Notes under the pieces: generated by a model | The model's input: the letters and a program-made list of their open reading frames with translations, nothing else | Told to the model about the DNA's origin: nothing | The model's database searches: none | Shown: positions 1 to 6,394 of the stretch, piece by piece | Numbering within the stretch: position 1 is the first letter of the stretch | Layout: each line of letters begins with the position of its first letter | Made by a program: the position numbers and the translations under genes | Origin: Chitinophagales bacterium | Lineage (GTDB): Bacteria; Bacteroidota; Bacteroidia; Chitinophagales; JADIYW01 | Length of the DNA: 6,915 nucleotides | Reading direction: 5' to 3' | Assembly: GCA_020848315.1 (NCBI GenBank) | Contig: JADLAH010000254.1 | Coordinates: 1-6,915, forward strand

Positions 1-1097
1 GCACCTCTGATATTGCCAATGTAAATAATATCCTCGACAGAAGTGAAGTTGCTACCGCATGCGGATACAGCAAACATATACGTGATTATGCGGGTTGCAG
101 TGCTGTAGCAACAACAACACCTGATGCAGCCTTCACCGCTGACAAAAATATTGGATGTGCTCCGCTCAAAGTGAATTTCACCAATCAGACTACCGGAAAT
201 GCTACCCAATGGAGATGGGATGTAGACAATAACGGCAGCACGGATTATACCACTGAACACGCCACACACACCTTCACCTCTCCTGGTATCTACAACGTAA
301 AAATGACAGCGATAAATGCTGCCGGCAAGGATTCCATTGTGAAATTTGCGCACATTATTGTTGCACCATCTTTGAATGTATCACTGGAAGTAGCGCAACA
401 TGTGTCTTGCTACAATGGTGCTAACGGCAGTTTAAAGGTAATTCCTGCCGGAGGCAGCGGCCTGAATCTGAATTTCAACTGGGATAATGGACAAACCGGT
501 CAGGTAATCAATAATCTCAAAGCCGGAAAATATACTGTTACGCTAAAAGACAGCTATAACTGTACAGTTAGTGCCAGCGCGGTTATTCAGCAGCCCGAAG
601 ATATCCAGGTACAGATAAATACTACGGAAAATGAAAGAAGCAGCAATACCGTATTAAATGTAGCAGGCGGTACAGCCCCTTATGTACTTCAGTTGAACAA
701 CGGATTGGAAGTACAGGCTAATACACCCATCAGCAACCTGACAGCAGGCAGCTACACCGTTACGGTAACAGACAAAAACAGCTGTGTTAAATCCACTACT
801 TTTTCCATACAGAATATTACTACCGGACTGATAGATGCAGAGCGCAGCTTTGAGTCGCTGAATATTTTCCCGAATCCGGCCAAAGGCCAGGTGAATATTC
901 ACTTTTCACTTAAACAATATGGCACTATTAATCTGGAAATGTACACATTATCAGGCCAAACTACCTACCAAAATGTATTTGAAAATATTAAAGAACAACA
1001 AGCATTTATCGATCTGAGCGGGTACAGCGCAGGTTTGTATCTGTTGAAAATTTCTACGCCGGAAGGCGACACATTCCGCAAAATCATGGTACAATAA
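1..1097 (+). CDS. T9SS-secreted protein with PKD and SprB-like repeats, C-terminal part
   Basis: The reading frame is open from the left edge (first full codon at base 3) to TAA at 1095-1097, so this is the last 364 residues of a longer protein and the true start is off-window. The GTG at 171 lies inside the PKD domain and is not a start. Visible order: a Cys-containing stretch I do not recognise (1-40); a PKD domain (about 41-121) with WRWDVDNNG and the HTFTSPGIYNV core; an SprB-type repeat (about 126-198) with SCYNGANGSLKV, a GG turn and LKAGKYTVTLKD; a second, weaker SprB-like unit (about 199-271) with LTAGSYTVTVTD; and a type A T9SS sorting domain (about 283-364) with NIFPNPAKG, LSGYSAGLYLLKI and the end RKIMVQ. 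By family knowledge such proteins cross the outer membrane through T9SS, lose the C-terminal domain, and are released or anchored on the surface. PKD and SprB modules usually follow a catalytic or adhesive domain, which cannot be named here. Confidence 0.9.
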   Translation, partial: TSDIANVNNILDRSEVATACGYSKHIRDYAGCSAVATTTPDAAFTADKNIGCAPLKVNFTNQTTGNATQWRWDVDNNGSTDYTTEHATHTFTSPGIYNVKMTAINAAGKDSIVKFAHIIVAPSLNVSLEVAQHVSCYNGANGSLKVIPAGGSGLNLNFNWDNGQTGQVINNLKAGKYTVTLKDSYNCTVSASAVIQQPEDIQVQINTTENERSSNTVLNVAGGTAPYVLQLNNGLEVQANTPISNLTAGSYTVTVTDKNSCVKSTTFSIQNITTGLIDAERSFESLNIFPNPAKGQVNIHFSLKQYGTINLEMYTLSGQTTYQNVFENIKEQQAFIDLSGYSAGLYLLKISTPEGDTFRKIMVQ

Positions 1098-1129
1098 TAT
1101 TTTTTTGTTTCTTTTCAGTGTTATGTTAG

Positions 1130-1156
1130 AGCCTGTGTTTTCACACAGGCTTTTTT
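1130..1156 (+). terminator. Rho-independent terminator after the T9SS cargo gene
   Basis: A perfect 9-bp stem (AGCCTGTGT at 1130-1138 with ACACAGGCT at 1143-1151) closes a TTTC loop and runs into six T residues, then ATTTTTT. It lies 33 bp after the stop codon and ends about 35 bp before the mnmA -7 box, so it separates the two + strand genes. Confidence 0.88.
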
Positions 1157-1191
1157 ATTTTTTCATAATGTGGGATTCCTGTGGTTTTGCG

Positions 1192-1199
1192 TAATTTTA
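1192..1199 (+). promoter_or_regulatory. Candidate -7 box for mnmA, four bases before the ATG
   Basis: TAATTTTA matches the Bacteroidota -7 consensus TAnnTTTG at all fixed positions except the last. It is followed by CGCC and then ATG, the same spacing and linker as in front of the nucleotidyltransferase (TATATTTG-CGCC-ATG). No clear TTTG -33 element is seen; the best is TGTG at 1169-1172, 19 bases upstream. Transcription from this box would begin at or next to the start codon. Confidence 0.5.
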
Positions 1200-1203
1200 C
1201 GCC

Positions 1204-2397
1204 ATGAAAAAGCGCGTCATAGTAGGTTTATCCGGTGGAGTAGATTCTAGTGTTGCAGCCTATCTGATGCAGCAGCAGGGCTACGAGGTGATTGGTCTGT
1301 TTATGAAAAACTGGCACGATGGCAGCGTCACCATCCAGGGTGATTGCCCGTGGATAGATGACAGCAATGATGCGCTGCTCGTCGCACAGAAACTTGGCAT
1401 TCCGTTTCAGACACTGGACCTCAGTGAAGAATATAAGACACGTATCGTGGACTATATGTTTGCTGAATACGAAGCCGGCAGAACGCCCAATCCGGATGTT
1501 TTGTGTAATCGGGAAATCAAATTTGATATATTCCTGAAACATGCGCTGGCCATAGGCGCTGATTATGTTGCCACCGGACACTATTGTCGCAAAGACAGTA
1601 TTGAAAAAGACGGACAGACGGAATACCGTCTGCTGGCCGGCATCGACCCGAACAAAGACCAGAGTTATTTCCTCTGCCAGTTGAGTCAGGAACAGCTCAG
1701 CAAAGCCATCTTCCCTGTTGGCGAACTAACCAAACCACAGGTGCGTGCCATCGCCAAAGATCTGGATTTAATTACTGCAGAAAAGAAAGATTCTCAGGGA
1801 TTATGCTTTATCGGCAAAGTGCGGCTGCCGGAATTTTTACAACAACAGTTGCAACCTAAAAAAGGTCAGGTTATATTAATTCCCAACGAAATTCTTTCGG
1901 AAAAACCAACTTACTCCTTCGATACATGTTCGGATGAGGAAATAAAAGTACTCACCCAAGCGCCCGTACTACATCCGTCAGACGGAAAAATTATAGGTGA
2001 ACATAATGGTGCTCATTATTATACCATCGGACAACGAAAAGGCCTCGGCATCGGTGGATTTAAAACGGGCTTGTTTGTGATTGGCACTGACACGAAGGAA
2101 AATATTATTTATCTGGGGGAAGGTGAAGACCACCGCGGACTCAACAGAGCAGGATTATTTATCCGACAGGAAGACATCCACTGGATACGCGAGGACAGAC
2201 GCCTGCAGCCCGGAGAAGAATGCTGTTATTCTGCGCGCATCCGCTACCGGCAGCCACTGGACCAATGCTGTCTGTATATGCGCGAGGAAGGTCTCTACAT
2301 TATATTTAACCAACTGCAGAAAGGAATTACACCCGGACAATTTGCAGCCTGGTATGAGGGCGATGAACTTGTAGGCTCCGGCGTAATTACACACTAA
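1204..2397 (+). CDS. mnmA: tRNA-specific 2-thiouridylase MnmA
   Basis: This cytoplasmic enzyme of 397 residues makes the 2-thio group of uridine 34 in the tRNAs for Lys, Glu and Gln. It adenylates the base with ATP and transfers sulfur delivered by a cysteine desulfurase relay. The N-terminal PP-loop nucleotide site is at 10-16 (SGGVDSS). The two catalytic cysteines are both present: Cys101 in [12 protein letters not shown] and Cys201 in GLCFIG. The ATGHY motif lies at 123-127, [13 protein letters not shown] at 273-285, and the C-terminal barrel ends with [21 protein letters not shown]. It is longer than the E. coli protein (368), mainly through a 25-30 residue insertion around 228-262, before the [14 protein letters not shown] segment; I recall similar insertions in other Bacteroidota MnmA proteins. 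The ATG at 1204 begins directly before the PP-loop strand. It has no Shine-Dalgarno sequence and lies four bases after a -7-like box. It is bounded by terminators on both sides and so is probably monocistronic. Confidence 0.97.
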   Translation: MKKRVIVGLSGGVDSSVAAYLMQQQGYEVIGLFMKNWHDGSVTIQGDCPWIDDSNDALLVAQKLGIPFQTLDLSEEYKTRIVDYMFAEYEAGRTPNPDVLCNREIKFDIFLKHALAIGADYVATGHYCRKDSIEKDGQTEYRLLAGIDPNKDQSYFLCQLSQEQLSKAIFPVGELTKPQVRAIAKDLDLITAEKKDSQGLCFIGKVRLPEFLQQQLQPKKGQVILIPNEILSEKPTYSFDTCSDEEIKVLTQAPVLHPSDGKIIGEHNGAHYYTIGQRKGLGIGGFKTGLFVIGTDTKENIIYLGEGEDHRGLNRAGLFIRQEDIHWIREDRRLQPGEECCYSARIRYRQPLDQCCLYMREEGLYIIFNQLQKGITPGQFAAWYEGDELVGSGVITH

Positions 2398-2413
2398 CCA
2401 GCAAAAACAACAT

Positions 2414-2449
2414 AAAAAAATCCCGATAGCAGTATCGGGATTTTTTTTT
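2414..2449. terminator. Bidirectional rho-independent terminator between convergent genes
   Basis: An 8-bp core stem (TCCCGATA at 2421-2428 with TATCGGGA at 2433-2440) closes a GCAG loop. It is flanked by A7 on the left and T9 on the right, which extend the stem to 15 bp. Each strand therefore reads hairpin plus U-tract. It lies 16 bp after the mnmA stop and 25 bp after the stop of the convergent small membrane gene, and probably ends both transcripts. Confidence 0.92.
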
Positions 2450-2474
2450 ATTTCAAATCAAATGAATGATAAGA

Positions 2475-2708
2475 TTAATGGTGGTTGTTATCCAACACTT
2501 TGTCTTTGGCAAACAGAATACCAAATCCTAAAATCAGGATGGAGAACATAAAGAAATAGAATACACCAGCCTGAGAAAGTGTCAGTTTTTTCACTGCATT
2601 ATAATCGAGATATGCAGATGAGTTCAGGTATAAGAAAGTGGAGACAGTTAAGTAGATTGTACCTAACACACACAGAATTGCTCCGAATACTTTAGTTAAC
2701 TTTGCCAT
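2475..2708 (-). CDS. Small two-helix membrane protein of unknown function
   Basis: This is a 77-residue protein I do not recognise. Helix one is about residues 7-28 (VFGAILCVLGTIYLTVSTFLYL), followed by a polar loop of about 18 residues (NSSAYLDYNAVKKL...), helix two at about 47-67 (AGVFYFFMFSILILGFGILFA), and a charged tail ending DNNHH. With Lys3 and Lys6 before helix one, and Lys68 and Lys70 after helix two, the positive-inside rule suggests both termini are cytoplasmic. The ATG at 2708 is chosen because the in-frame upstream TTG (2729) overlaps a TAnnTTTG box (2727-2734), which would be promoter rather than coding sequence. The gene lies 83 bp after the MFS transporter on the same strand and ends at the bidirectional terminator. 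Two clean helices, a dedicated -7 box and a terminator support a real gene, but nothing indicates its role. Confidence 0.75.
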   Translation of the reverse strand: MAKLTKVFGAILCVLGTIYLTVSTFLYLNSSAYLDYNAVKKLTLSQAGVFYFFMFSILILGFGILFAKDKVLDNNHH

Positions 2709-2726
2709 TGTGAAATGTTGTTTGCA

Positions 2727-2734
2727 CAAAATTA
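2727..2734 (-). promoter_or_regulatory. Candidate -7 box for the small membrane protein gene
   Basis: On the - strand this reads TAATTTTG, a full match to TAnnTTTG, ending 18 bases before the ATG at 2708. The implied leader is roughly 10-15 nt. I see no TTTG element at the usual 19-21 base spacing, so the promoter is incomplete by consensus. Confidence 0.5.
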
Positions 2735-2791
2735 AAGAAACTTCTTCAATAAGTACTACTATTTATCAACATAAAGTTAACTTAATCTTGG

Positions 2792-4036
2792 CTAGAGTGT
2801 AGTCACCACTTTCACACGGGAAGCCACCCAAATAGCCACTATTCCGGTAAGCACAGAGACATAACCGACGTAATGAAAATTTTCAATGGTGCCACCCGGC
2901 CCCTGCGACACAATAAATCCGCTGGCAATAGAAGCAATACCCGTACCGAGTTCCATACAGGCGGAACGCATACTCATGAAGCCACCCCGTTTTTCCGGTG
3001 TGGTGGCCGCCGACATCAGGGTATAAGCCGGAATCATACGACCTGCTGCGAGAATAAAGAAGAATGCACATACAATAGTAGCGAGTATCATGCTCACCTT
3101 GTTGATATGCGTACTGATAATAATCGGGATGAACGACAAAATCACGAGCACCACAAAGGATGGAAAATTCCCCCGCTTATCTGAAAAACGGCCGATGAAC
3201 GGTGTAGATATAATCGTGCAAACACCACCGATACCATACATAATCGGCACCAGATCTTCATCAAAACCAACATTATTGACCATGTAAGGTACGATAAACT
3301 GAATCACCACATAATGACTGAACACCAGCAGAAAAGCCAGCCAGAGCGCCATCACCTGGTTATGATCACTGAAGATATTTTTAAGTGCAGTCAGCGGATT
3401 GACAACAGGTGTGCGGTGACTTAAATGTCCTTTGATGGAAGGAATCCAGACAATCACTGCAAGCAGGGAAAAAATAGAAACAGCACCGAGTACGATAAAT
3501 GGCATCTGGATATTGAATTGTTTTGCCAGAAATAAACCGAAAGGCACGCCTGTAATCGCGGCCACGGCAAATGACAAGGAAACAATGCTCATCGCGGTGG
3601 CGCGTCGCTGATATGGAATCAAATCGCTGACAATGGCAATGCAGACGCCGCCGATAATCCCGCCGAAGATGCCGGTAAATCCGCGGTATATCACCAACAT
3701 GTGGAAATCATAGGCAAATCCACACAGAAATGTACCTGCGATAAAGCCGACAAATGTCCAGATCAGCAATAGCTTTCGGTCGAATCTGTCCATGATAGAT
3801 GCAGACAAAAAACCGGCTACACCGGCCACCAGCGAATACACGGACACCACCATCGTGGATTGCACCGGAGACACCGAAAATGTTTTCATGATAATATTGC
3901 CCAATGGCATCAGTAGCATAGAATCCACCGTTGCCAGATAACTCACCATTGACAGCAAAAACACTATCAGATATTCATTTTTTTTGCCATTCGGCAAATG
4001 TTCTTGCCCCACTACCAAACTATCTACACTATCCAT
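2792..4036 (-). CDS. MFS transporter, DHA1-like, 12 membrane segments
   Basis: This is a 414-residue inner-membrane secondary transporter, of normal length for the major facilitator superfamily. Twelve hydrophobic segments can be placed at about 22-50, 59-80, 90-108, 111-135, 149-170, 178-199, 227-250, 263-283, 291-308, 315-338, 354-377 and 388-406, with the central cytoplasmic loop at about 200-226. Motif A appears between helices 2 and 3 as MDRFDRKLLL, with Asp replacing the usual Gly. Its second-half counterpart is GRFSDKRGNF. Motif B has Arg118 in RGFTG (helix 4), and a motif C-like GVPFG lies in helix 5 (163-167). Asp38 in helix 1 may be coupling or substrate-binding. Motifs B and C are typical of proton-driven exporters, so efflux of a drug, sugar or metabolite is likelier than sugar uptake; the substrate cannot be told. 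The gene starts 70 bp after the galK stop with no terminator between, so co-transcription with galK is likely. The start has no Shine-Dalgarno sequence. Confidence 0.9.
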   Translation of the reverse strand: MDSVDSLVVGQEHLPNGKKNEYLIVFLLSMVSYLATVDSMLLMPLGNIIMKTFSVSPVQSTMVVSVYSLVAGVAGFLSASIMDRFDRKLLLIWTFVGFIAGTFLCGFAYDFHMLVIYRGFTGIFGGIIGGVCIAIVSDLIPYQRRATAMSIVSLSFAVAAITGVPFGLFLAKQFNIQMPFIVLGAVSIFSLLAVIVWIPSIKGHLSHRTPVVNPLTALKNIFSDHNQVMALWLAFLLVFSHYVVIQFIVPYMVNNVGFDEDLVPIMYGIGGVCTIISTPFIGRFSDKRGNFPSFVVLVILSFIPIIISTHINKVSMILATIVCAFFFILAAGRMIPAYTLMSAATTPEKRGGFMSMRSACMELGTGIASIASGFIVSQGPGGTIENFHYVGYVSVLTGIVAIWVASRVKVVTTL

Positions 4037-4106
4037 TATTACGTATTTACAATTACAAAATCAGACAGGTAAAGATAAAACAATCCGCCTGCTTTCCTTT
4101 CATCTT

Positions 4107-5279
4107 TTACAGTGAATCTGCATCCGCCAGCCGCCTTACTCCGTCCGACATTTCCGCCACAAAAAAGTCCGCTTTGAGGCCCGTTTTTTCTGCATATTTC
4201 TTCCCCACATACTGCATAAACCTTGGTGTCTTTTCCTTTTCCACCAACGCGATGCAGCAACCACCAAACCCCGCTCCCGTCATACGCGCACCCAGGCATC
4301 CGTCGAAATGCGTACTGTAATGCACAATGGTATTCAACTCGTGGCCGGACACTTCATAATCTTCATCGAGAGAGATATGCGACTCTGTCAGCAACTGCCC
4401 GAATGTTTCCATATCGCCAGCCTCCATAGCTTCCGCCGCCAGCAGCACCCGTTTGTTTTCGAGCACCGCGTGCTTGGCGCGTTTATACAGCATATCATCC
4501 GACAGATAGCCCAGCGAAATTTCGTGGACATGACACAAATCTTCCGCCGGATCAAACGGACTCATCTGCGCAAAGGCCGCATCACATTCTGCCCGGCGCT
4601 CATTGTATTTGGACTCCGCCAGCGAGCGCGATTTATTGGAATTAATAATTACTAAATTATTTGTTCCGAAATCCGCACGCACATATTCATAATCGAGGGT
4701 GGCGCAATTCAGCAACATTGCTTCTTTTTCCCGGCCATTGGCTATTGCAAACTGATCCATGATACCGCAGTTAACGCCTACATATTTCCTTTCAGCAGTC
4801 TGCGCATCGAGTGCCAGCTGTGTTCTGTCGGCACGATAATTTTCCTCTCCGAAAATAAACGCGATAAGACATTCCAGTGCCGCTGAAGAAGACAGTCCCG
4901 CTCCCAACGGAAGGTCACTGGCCATCACGATATCAGCACCACCCAAGGGCAGCTTCTTGTCCTGCATCACCTGCAATGTGGCGCGGATATAATCCGACCA
5001 GTGCAACGGCTCCGATTTCTTATTGAAAACAGGATATTCACCGACAGAAAAAACCACCTCTTCCTGCATATCGTGAGCATACACACGCACCACCTGATCA
5101 GAACGGTGGTGAACGATTGCCGTTATACCTAGTGAAATAGCGGCCGGCAGTACAAATCCACCGTTATAGTCGATATGTTCGCCAATCAGATTGACGCGTC
5201 CCGGAGAAAAATAAGTGACAACGGGATGCTCTCCGTATTTTTCCCTGAATAAAGTATGCAGTAGGTCTTTATCGTACAT
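4107..5279 (-). CDS. galK: Galactokinase GalK
   Basis: This cytoplasmic GHMP-family kinase phosphorylates alpha-D-galactose with ATP to galactose-1-phosphate, the first committed step of the Leloir pathway. At 390 residues it is close to the E. coli enzyme (382). The galactokinase signature GRVNLIGEHIDYNGG is at 27-41 and includes the active-site Arg28. The phosphate-binding GHMP motif LPLGAGLSSSAAL is at 123-135. The MDQFA segment at 174-178 carries the catalytic base Asp175, and the glycine-rich motif MTGAGFGGC is at 333-341. All key residues are intact. The start is the ATG at 5279, giving MYDKDLLHTLF. A frame 17 codons longer would begin with GTG at 5330, inside the terminator hairpin of the preceding gene, and would add a hydrophobic stretch unlike any galactokinase. 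The upstream neighbour is a sugar nucleotidyltransferase and the downstream one an MFS transporter; galT, galE and galM are not in the window. Confidence 0.97.
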   Translation of the reverse strand: MYDKDLLHTLFREKYGEHPVVTYFSPGRVNLIGEHIDYNGGFVLPAAISLGITAIVHHRSDQVVRVYAHDMQEEVVFSVGEYPVFNKKSEPLHWSDYIRATLQVMQDKKLPLGGADIVMASDLPLGAGLSSSAALECLIAFIFGEENYRADRTQLALDAQTAERKYVGVNCGIMDQFAIANGREKEAMLLNCATLDYEYVRADFGTNNLVIINSNKSRSLAESKYNERRAECDAAFAQMSPFDPAEDLCHVHEISLGYLSDDMLYKRAKHAVLENKRVLLAAEAMEAGDMETFGQLLTESHISLDEDYEVSGHELNTIVHYSTHFDGCLGARMTGAGFGGCCIALVEKEKTPRFMQYVGKKYAEKTGLKADFFVAEMSDGVRRLADADSL

Positions 5280-5285
5280 AGACGA

Positions 5286-5293
5286 TAAAAATA
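5286..5293 (-). promoter_or_regulatory. Weak candidate -7 box for galK
   Basis: On the - strand this reads TATTTTTA, one mismatch from TAnnTTTG, six bases before the galK ATG. The 37 bases between the upstream terminator and galK are very T-rich, so a chance match is easy, and no TTTG -33 element is recognisable. Confidence 0.28.
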
Positions 5294-5315
5294 AGAAAAT
5301 AGGATAAAATGAAAT

Positions 5316-5344
5316 AAAAAAAGGGAACACTGCATCGTATTCCC
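5316..5344 (-). terminator. Rho-independent terminator between the nucleotidyltransferase and galK
   Basis: On the - strand the sequence is GGGAATAC, loop GATGCA, GTGTTCCC, then T7. This is an 8-bp stem with one G-U pair and a typical U-tract. It begins 15 bp after the nucleotidyltransferase stop and lies entirely upstream of the galK ATG at 5279. It should reduce or stop read-through into galK. Confidence 0.8.
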
Positions 5345-5358
5345 TTCGTTATTTTTTG

Positions 5359-6252
5359 TTATCTGCCGAGATTATCCGGATAGATACCCTGTGCAATTTT
5401 ATTTCGGATGGCATTTATCACCAGATCTTTCTCTTCTGAATAAGTCACGCCGCACCAGTCTTTGCCGTCCGGCAGCAATTGCACTTTGACTTTTCCTTCT
5501 TTCATCATCTTGGAAACGACGGTTGGAATCAGGAATTCCGCTTTCATTTCCTGTTTGTTGGCTTCAAAGAACTCCTGCCACTGCCGCTCGAGTTCCTCGA
5601 ACAGGAAACAAGAAAAGCCCCAGAAATTCATGGAAGCAAAGCTGTTAAACGGAATAGTGGTGTATGTATTATCATCATTTTCATTGCGCAATACACCATT
5701 TTTAAGATCGATTTTTGTCATCTCCGTGATAGACACCAGTTCATTATTTTCATTCAGTGTACATACTCCTCTGGAAACGGTGCCGATGTCGGACAGTGTG
5801 TTTTCCAACGGATATCCCACCAATGAGAAAACCGGCGCGTTGTTATCAATTGATGTCAGAAAGCGATGCACGGAAACATAGGCTTCGCGGCCGTAGAAGT
5901 CATCGGCATTAATGACGACAAACGGATTTTTTACAAGTTCGCGGGTCGCAAGGATAGCCTGTCCTGTTCCCCACGGCTTGGTACGCTCCGGCAGCGCATT
6001 GGCCGGCGGCGATTGGATGGCAAAACTAATTGGGATCTTATCCGCCCATATTTTGTCGACATGCTCCTGCATATCCGCGAGTAAATCTTTTCTGGTAATA
6101 ATCACCACATCATTAAATCCGGCCTGCAATGCATCATAGATGGCATAATCCATCAACCATTCGCCGCTTGGACCGAAGCTATCGGCTTGCTTTACACCAC
6201 CGTATCTACTGCCGATGCCGGCAGCCATAATTACTAACGTTGTCTTGTTCAT
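5359..6252 (-). CDS. Sugar nucleotidyltransferase-like protein (NTP_transferase fold)
   Basis: This 297-residue protein is of the nucleotide-sugar pyrophosphorylase fold, which joins an NTP and a sugar-1-phosphate into an NDP-sugar plus pyrophosphate. The nucleotide-binding loop is MAAGIGSRYGGVKQ (9-22), where GGVKQ takes the place of the PLT..PK found in RmlA and GalU. Further fold landmarks are PWGTGQAI (93-100), the metal-binding aspartates in NADDFYG (115-121), MNFWGF (208-213), the AEFLIPTVV helix (238-246) and DWCGVTYSEEKDLV (265-278). A basal Rossmann-like order is complete and no second domain is attached. The exact sugar and nucleotide are not readable from sequence. The ATG at 6252 is chosen over one 17 codons upstream (6303) because it places the G-loop at the normal distance from the N-terminus and because a perfect TATATTTG box lies within the would-be extension. 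It is divergent from yidC. galK lies downstream beyond a terminator, suggesting a related but separately controlled function. Confidence 0.88.
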   Translation of the reverse strand: MNKTTLVIMAAGIGSRYGGVKQADSFGPSGEWLMDYAIYDALQAGFNDVVIITRKDLLADMQEHVDKIWADKIPISFAIQSPPANALPERTKPWGTGQAILATRELVKNPFVVINADDFYGREAYVSVHRFLTSIDNNAPVFSLVGYPLENTLSDIGTVSRGVCTLNENNELVSITEMTKIDLKNGVLRNENDDNTYTTIPFNSFASMNFWGFSCFLFEELERQWQEFFEANKQEMKAEFLIPTVVSKMMKEGKVKVQLLPDGKDWCGVTYSEEKDLVINAIRNKIAQGIYPDNLGR

Positions 6253-6256
6253 GGCG

Positions 6257-6287
6257 CAAATATACAGGAAAGAACAGGATAGAAAAA
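6257..6287 (-). promoter_or_regulatory. Promoter of the nucleotidyltransferase gene, leaderless arrangement
   Basis: On the - strand TATATTTG (6257-6264) is a perfect Bacteroidota -7 element. Nineteen bases further upstream is TTTT (6284-6287), a one-mismatch -33 element. Only CGCC separates the -7 box from the ATG at 6252, so the transcript should start at or beside the start codon. Confidence 0.62.
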
Positions 6288-6300
6288 TGGAATTATTCCA
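6288..6300. repeat. Inverted repeat TGGAAT-T-ATTCCA abutting the -33 element
   Basis: A perfect 6-bp inverted repeat with a 1-base centre lies directly upstream of the candidate -33 element of the nucleotidyltransferase. Size and position would fit a dimeric regulator site, but a match of this length can arise by chance in AT-rich intergenic DNA. Confidence 0.3.
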
Positions 6301-6327
6301 CATTTTCGTTGAAAAGAGGGTGTTTGC

Positions 6328-6339
6328 ATTCTAAAGAAT
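6328..6339. repeat. Inverted repeat ATTCT-AA-AGAAT in the divergent region
   Basis: Five-base arms surround an AA centre, 24 bp before the yidC -33 element. The arms differ from those of the repeat at 6288-6300, so the two are not copies of one operator. Its function is unknown and it may be chance. Confidence 0.22.
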
Positions 6340-6362
6340 TAATCTATTGTTATTCGCAGACT

Positions 6363-6394
6363 TTTGTTTCGTTCGGGTGAAATGCCTACCTTTG
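6363..6394 (+). promoter_or_regulatory. Consensus Bacteroidota promoter of yidC
   Basis: TTTG (6363-6366), a 20-base spacer and TACCTTTG (6387-6394) match the Bacteroidota primary sigma consensus TTTG-N19-21-TAnnTTTG exactly. The -7 box ends 18 bases before the ATG at 6413, so the leader would be roughly 10-15 nt, AT-rich and without a Shine-Dalgarno sequence. This is the best promoter in the window. Confidence 0.8.

Noticed and set aside
1228..1581. A 117-codon open frame on the - strand inside mnmA.
   Set aside because: It overlaps the PP-loop and catalytic region of mnmA in antisense and has no recognisable protein features.
2694..2783. Two copies of AGTTAACTT (2694-2702 and 2775-2783), the second within the palindrome AAGTTAACTT, flanking the small gene's promoter.
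   Set aside because: The first copy is explained by codons for Lys-Leu-Thr in the small gene, and short AT-rich palindromes are common here. There is not enough to call an operator.
4053..4103. A 16-codon ORF starting three bases after the galK stop on the - strand (MKGKQADCFIFTCLIL).
   Set aside because: It is very short, with no ribosome-binding signal and no recognisable product, and it ends 16 bp before the MFS start. It could be a leader peptide but chance is more likely.
4037..4106. A possible promoter for the MFS gene (TATCTTTA and TGATTTTG in the galK-MFS gap).
   Set aside because: Each is a one-mismatch -7 box without a -33 element at the right spacing, so simple co-transcription with galK is the more economical reading.
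3931..4320. A 129-codon + strand frame spanning the MFS start, the gap and the galK 3' end.
   Set aside because: It is antisense to two well-supported genes and has no domain, promoter or terminator to match.
5462..5881. A 139-codon open frame on the + strand opposite the nucleotidyltransferase.
   Set aside because: It is fully antisense to a gene with clear motifs, its composition is that of a shadow frame, and it has no promoter or domain of its own.
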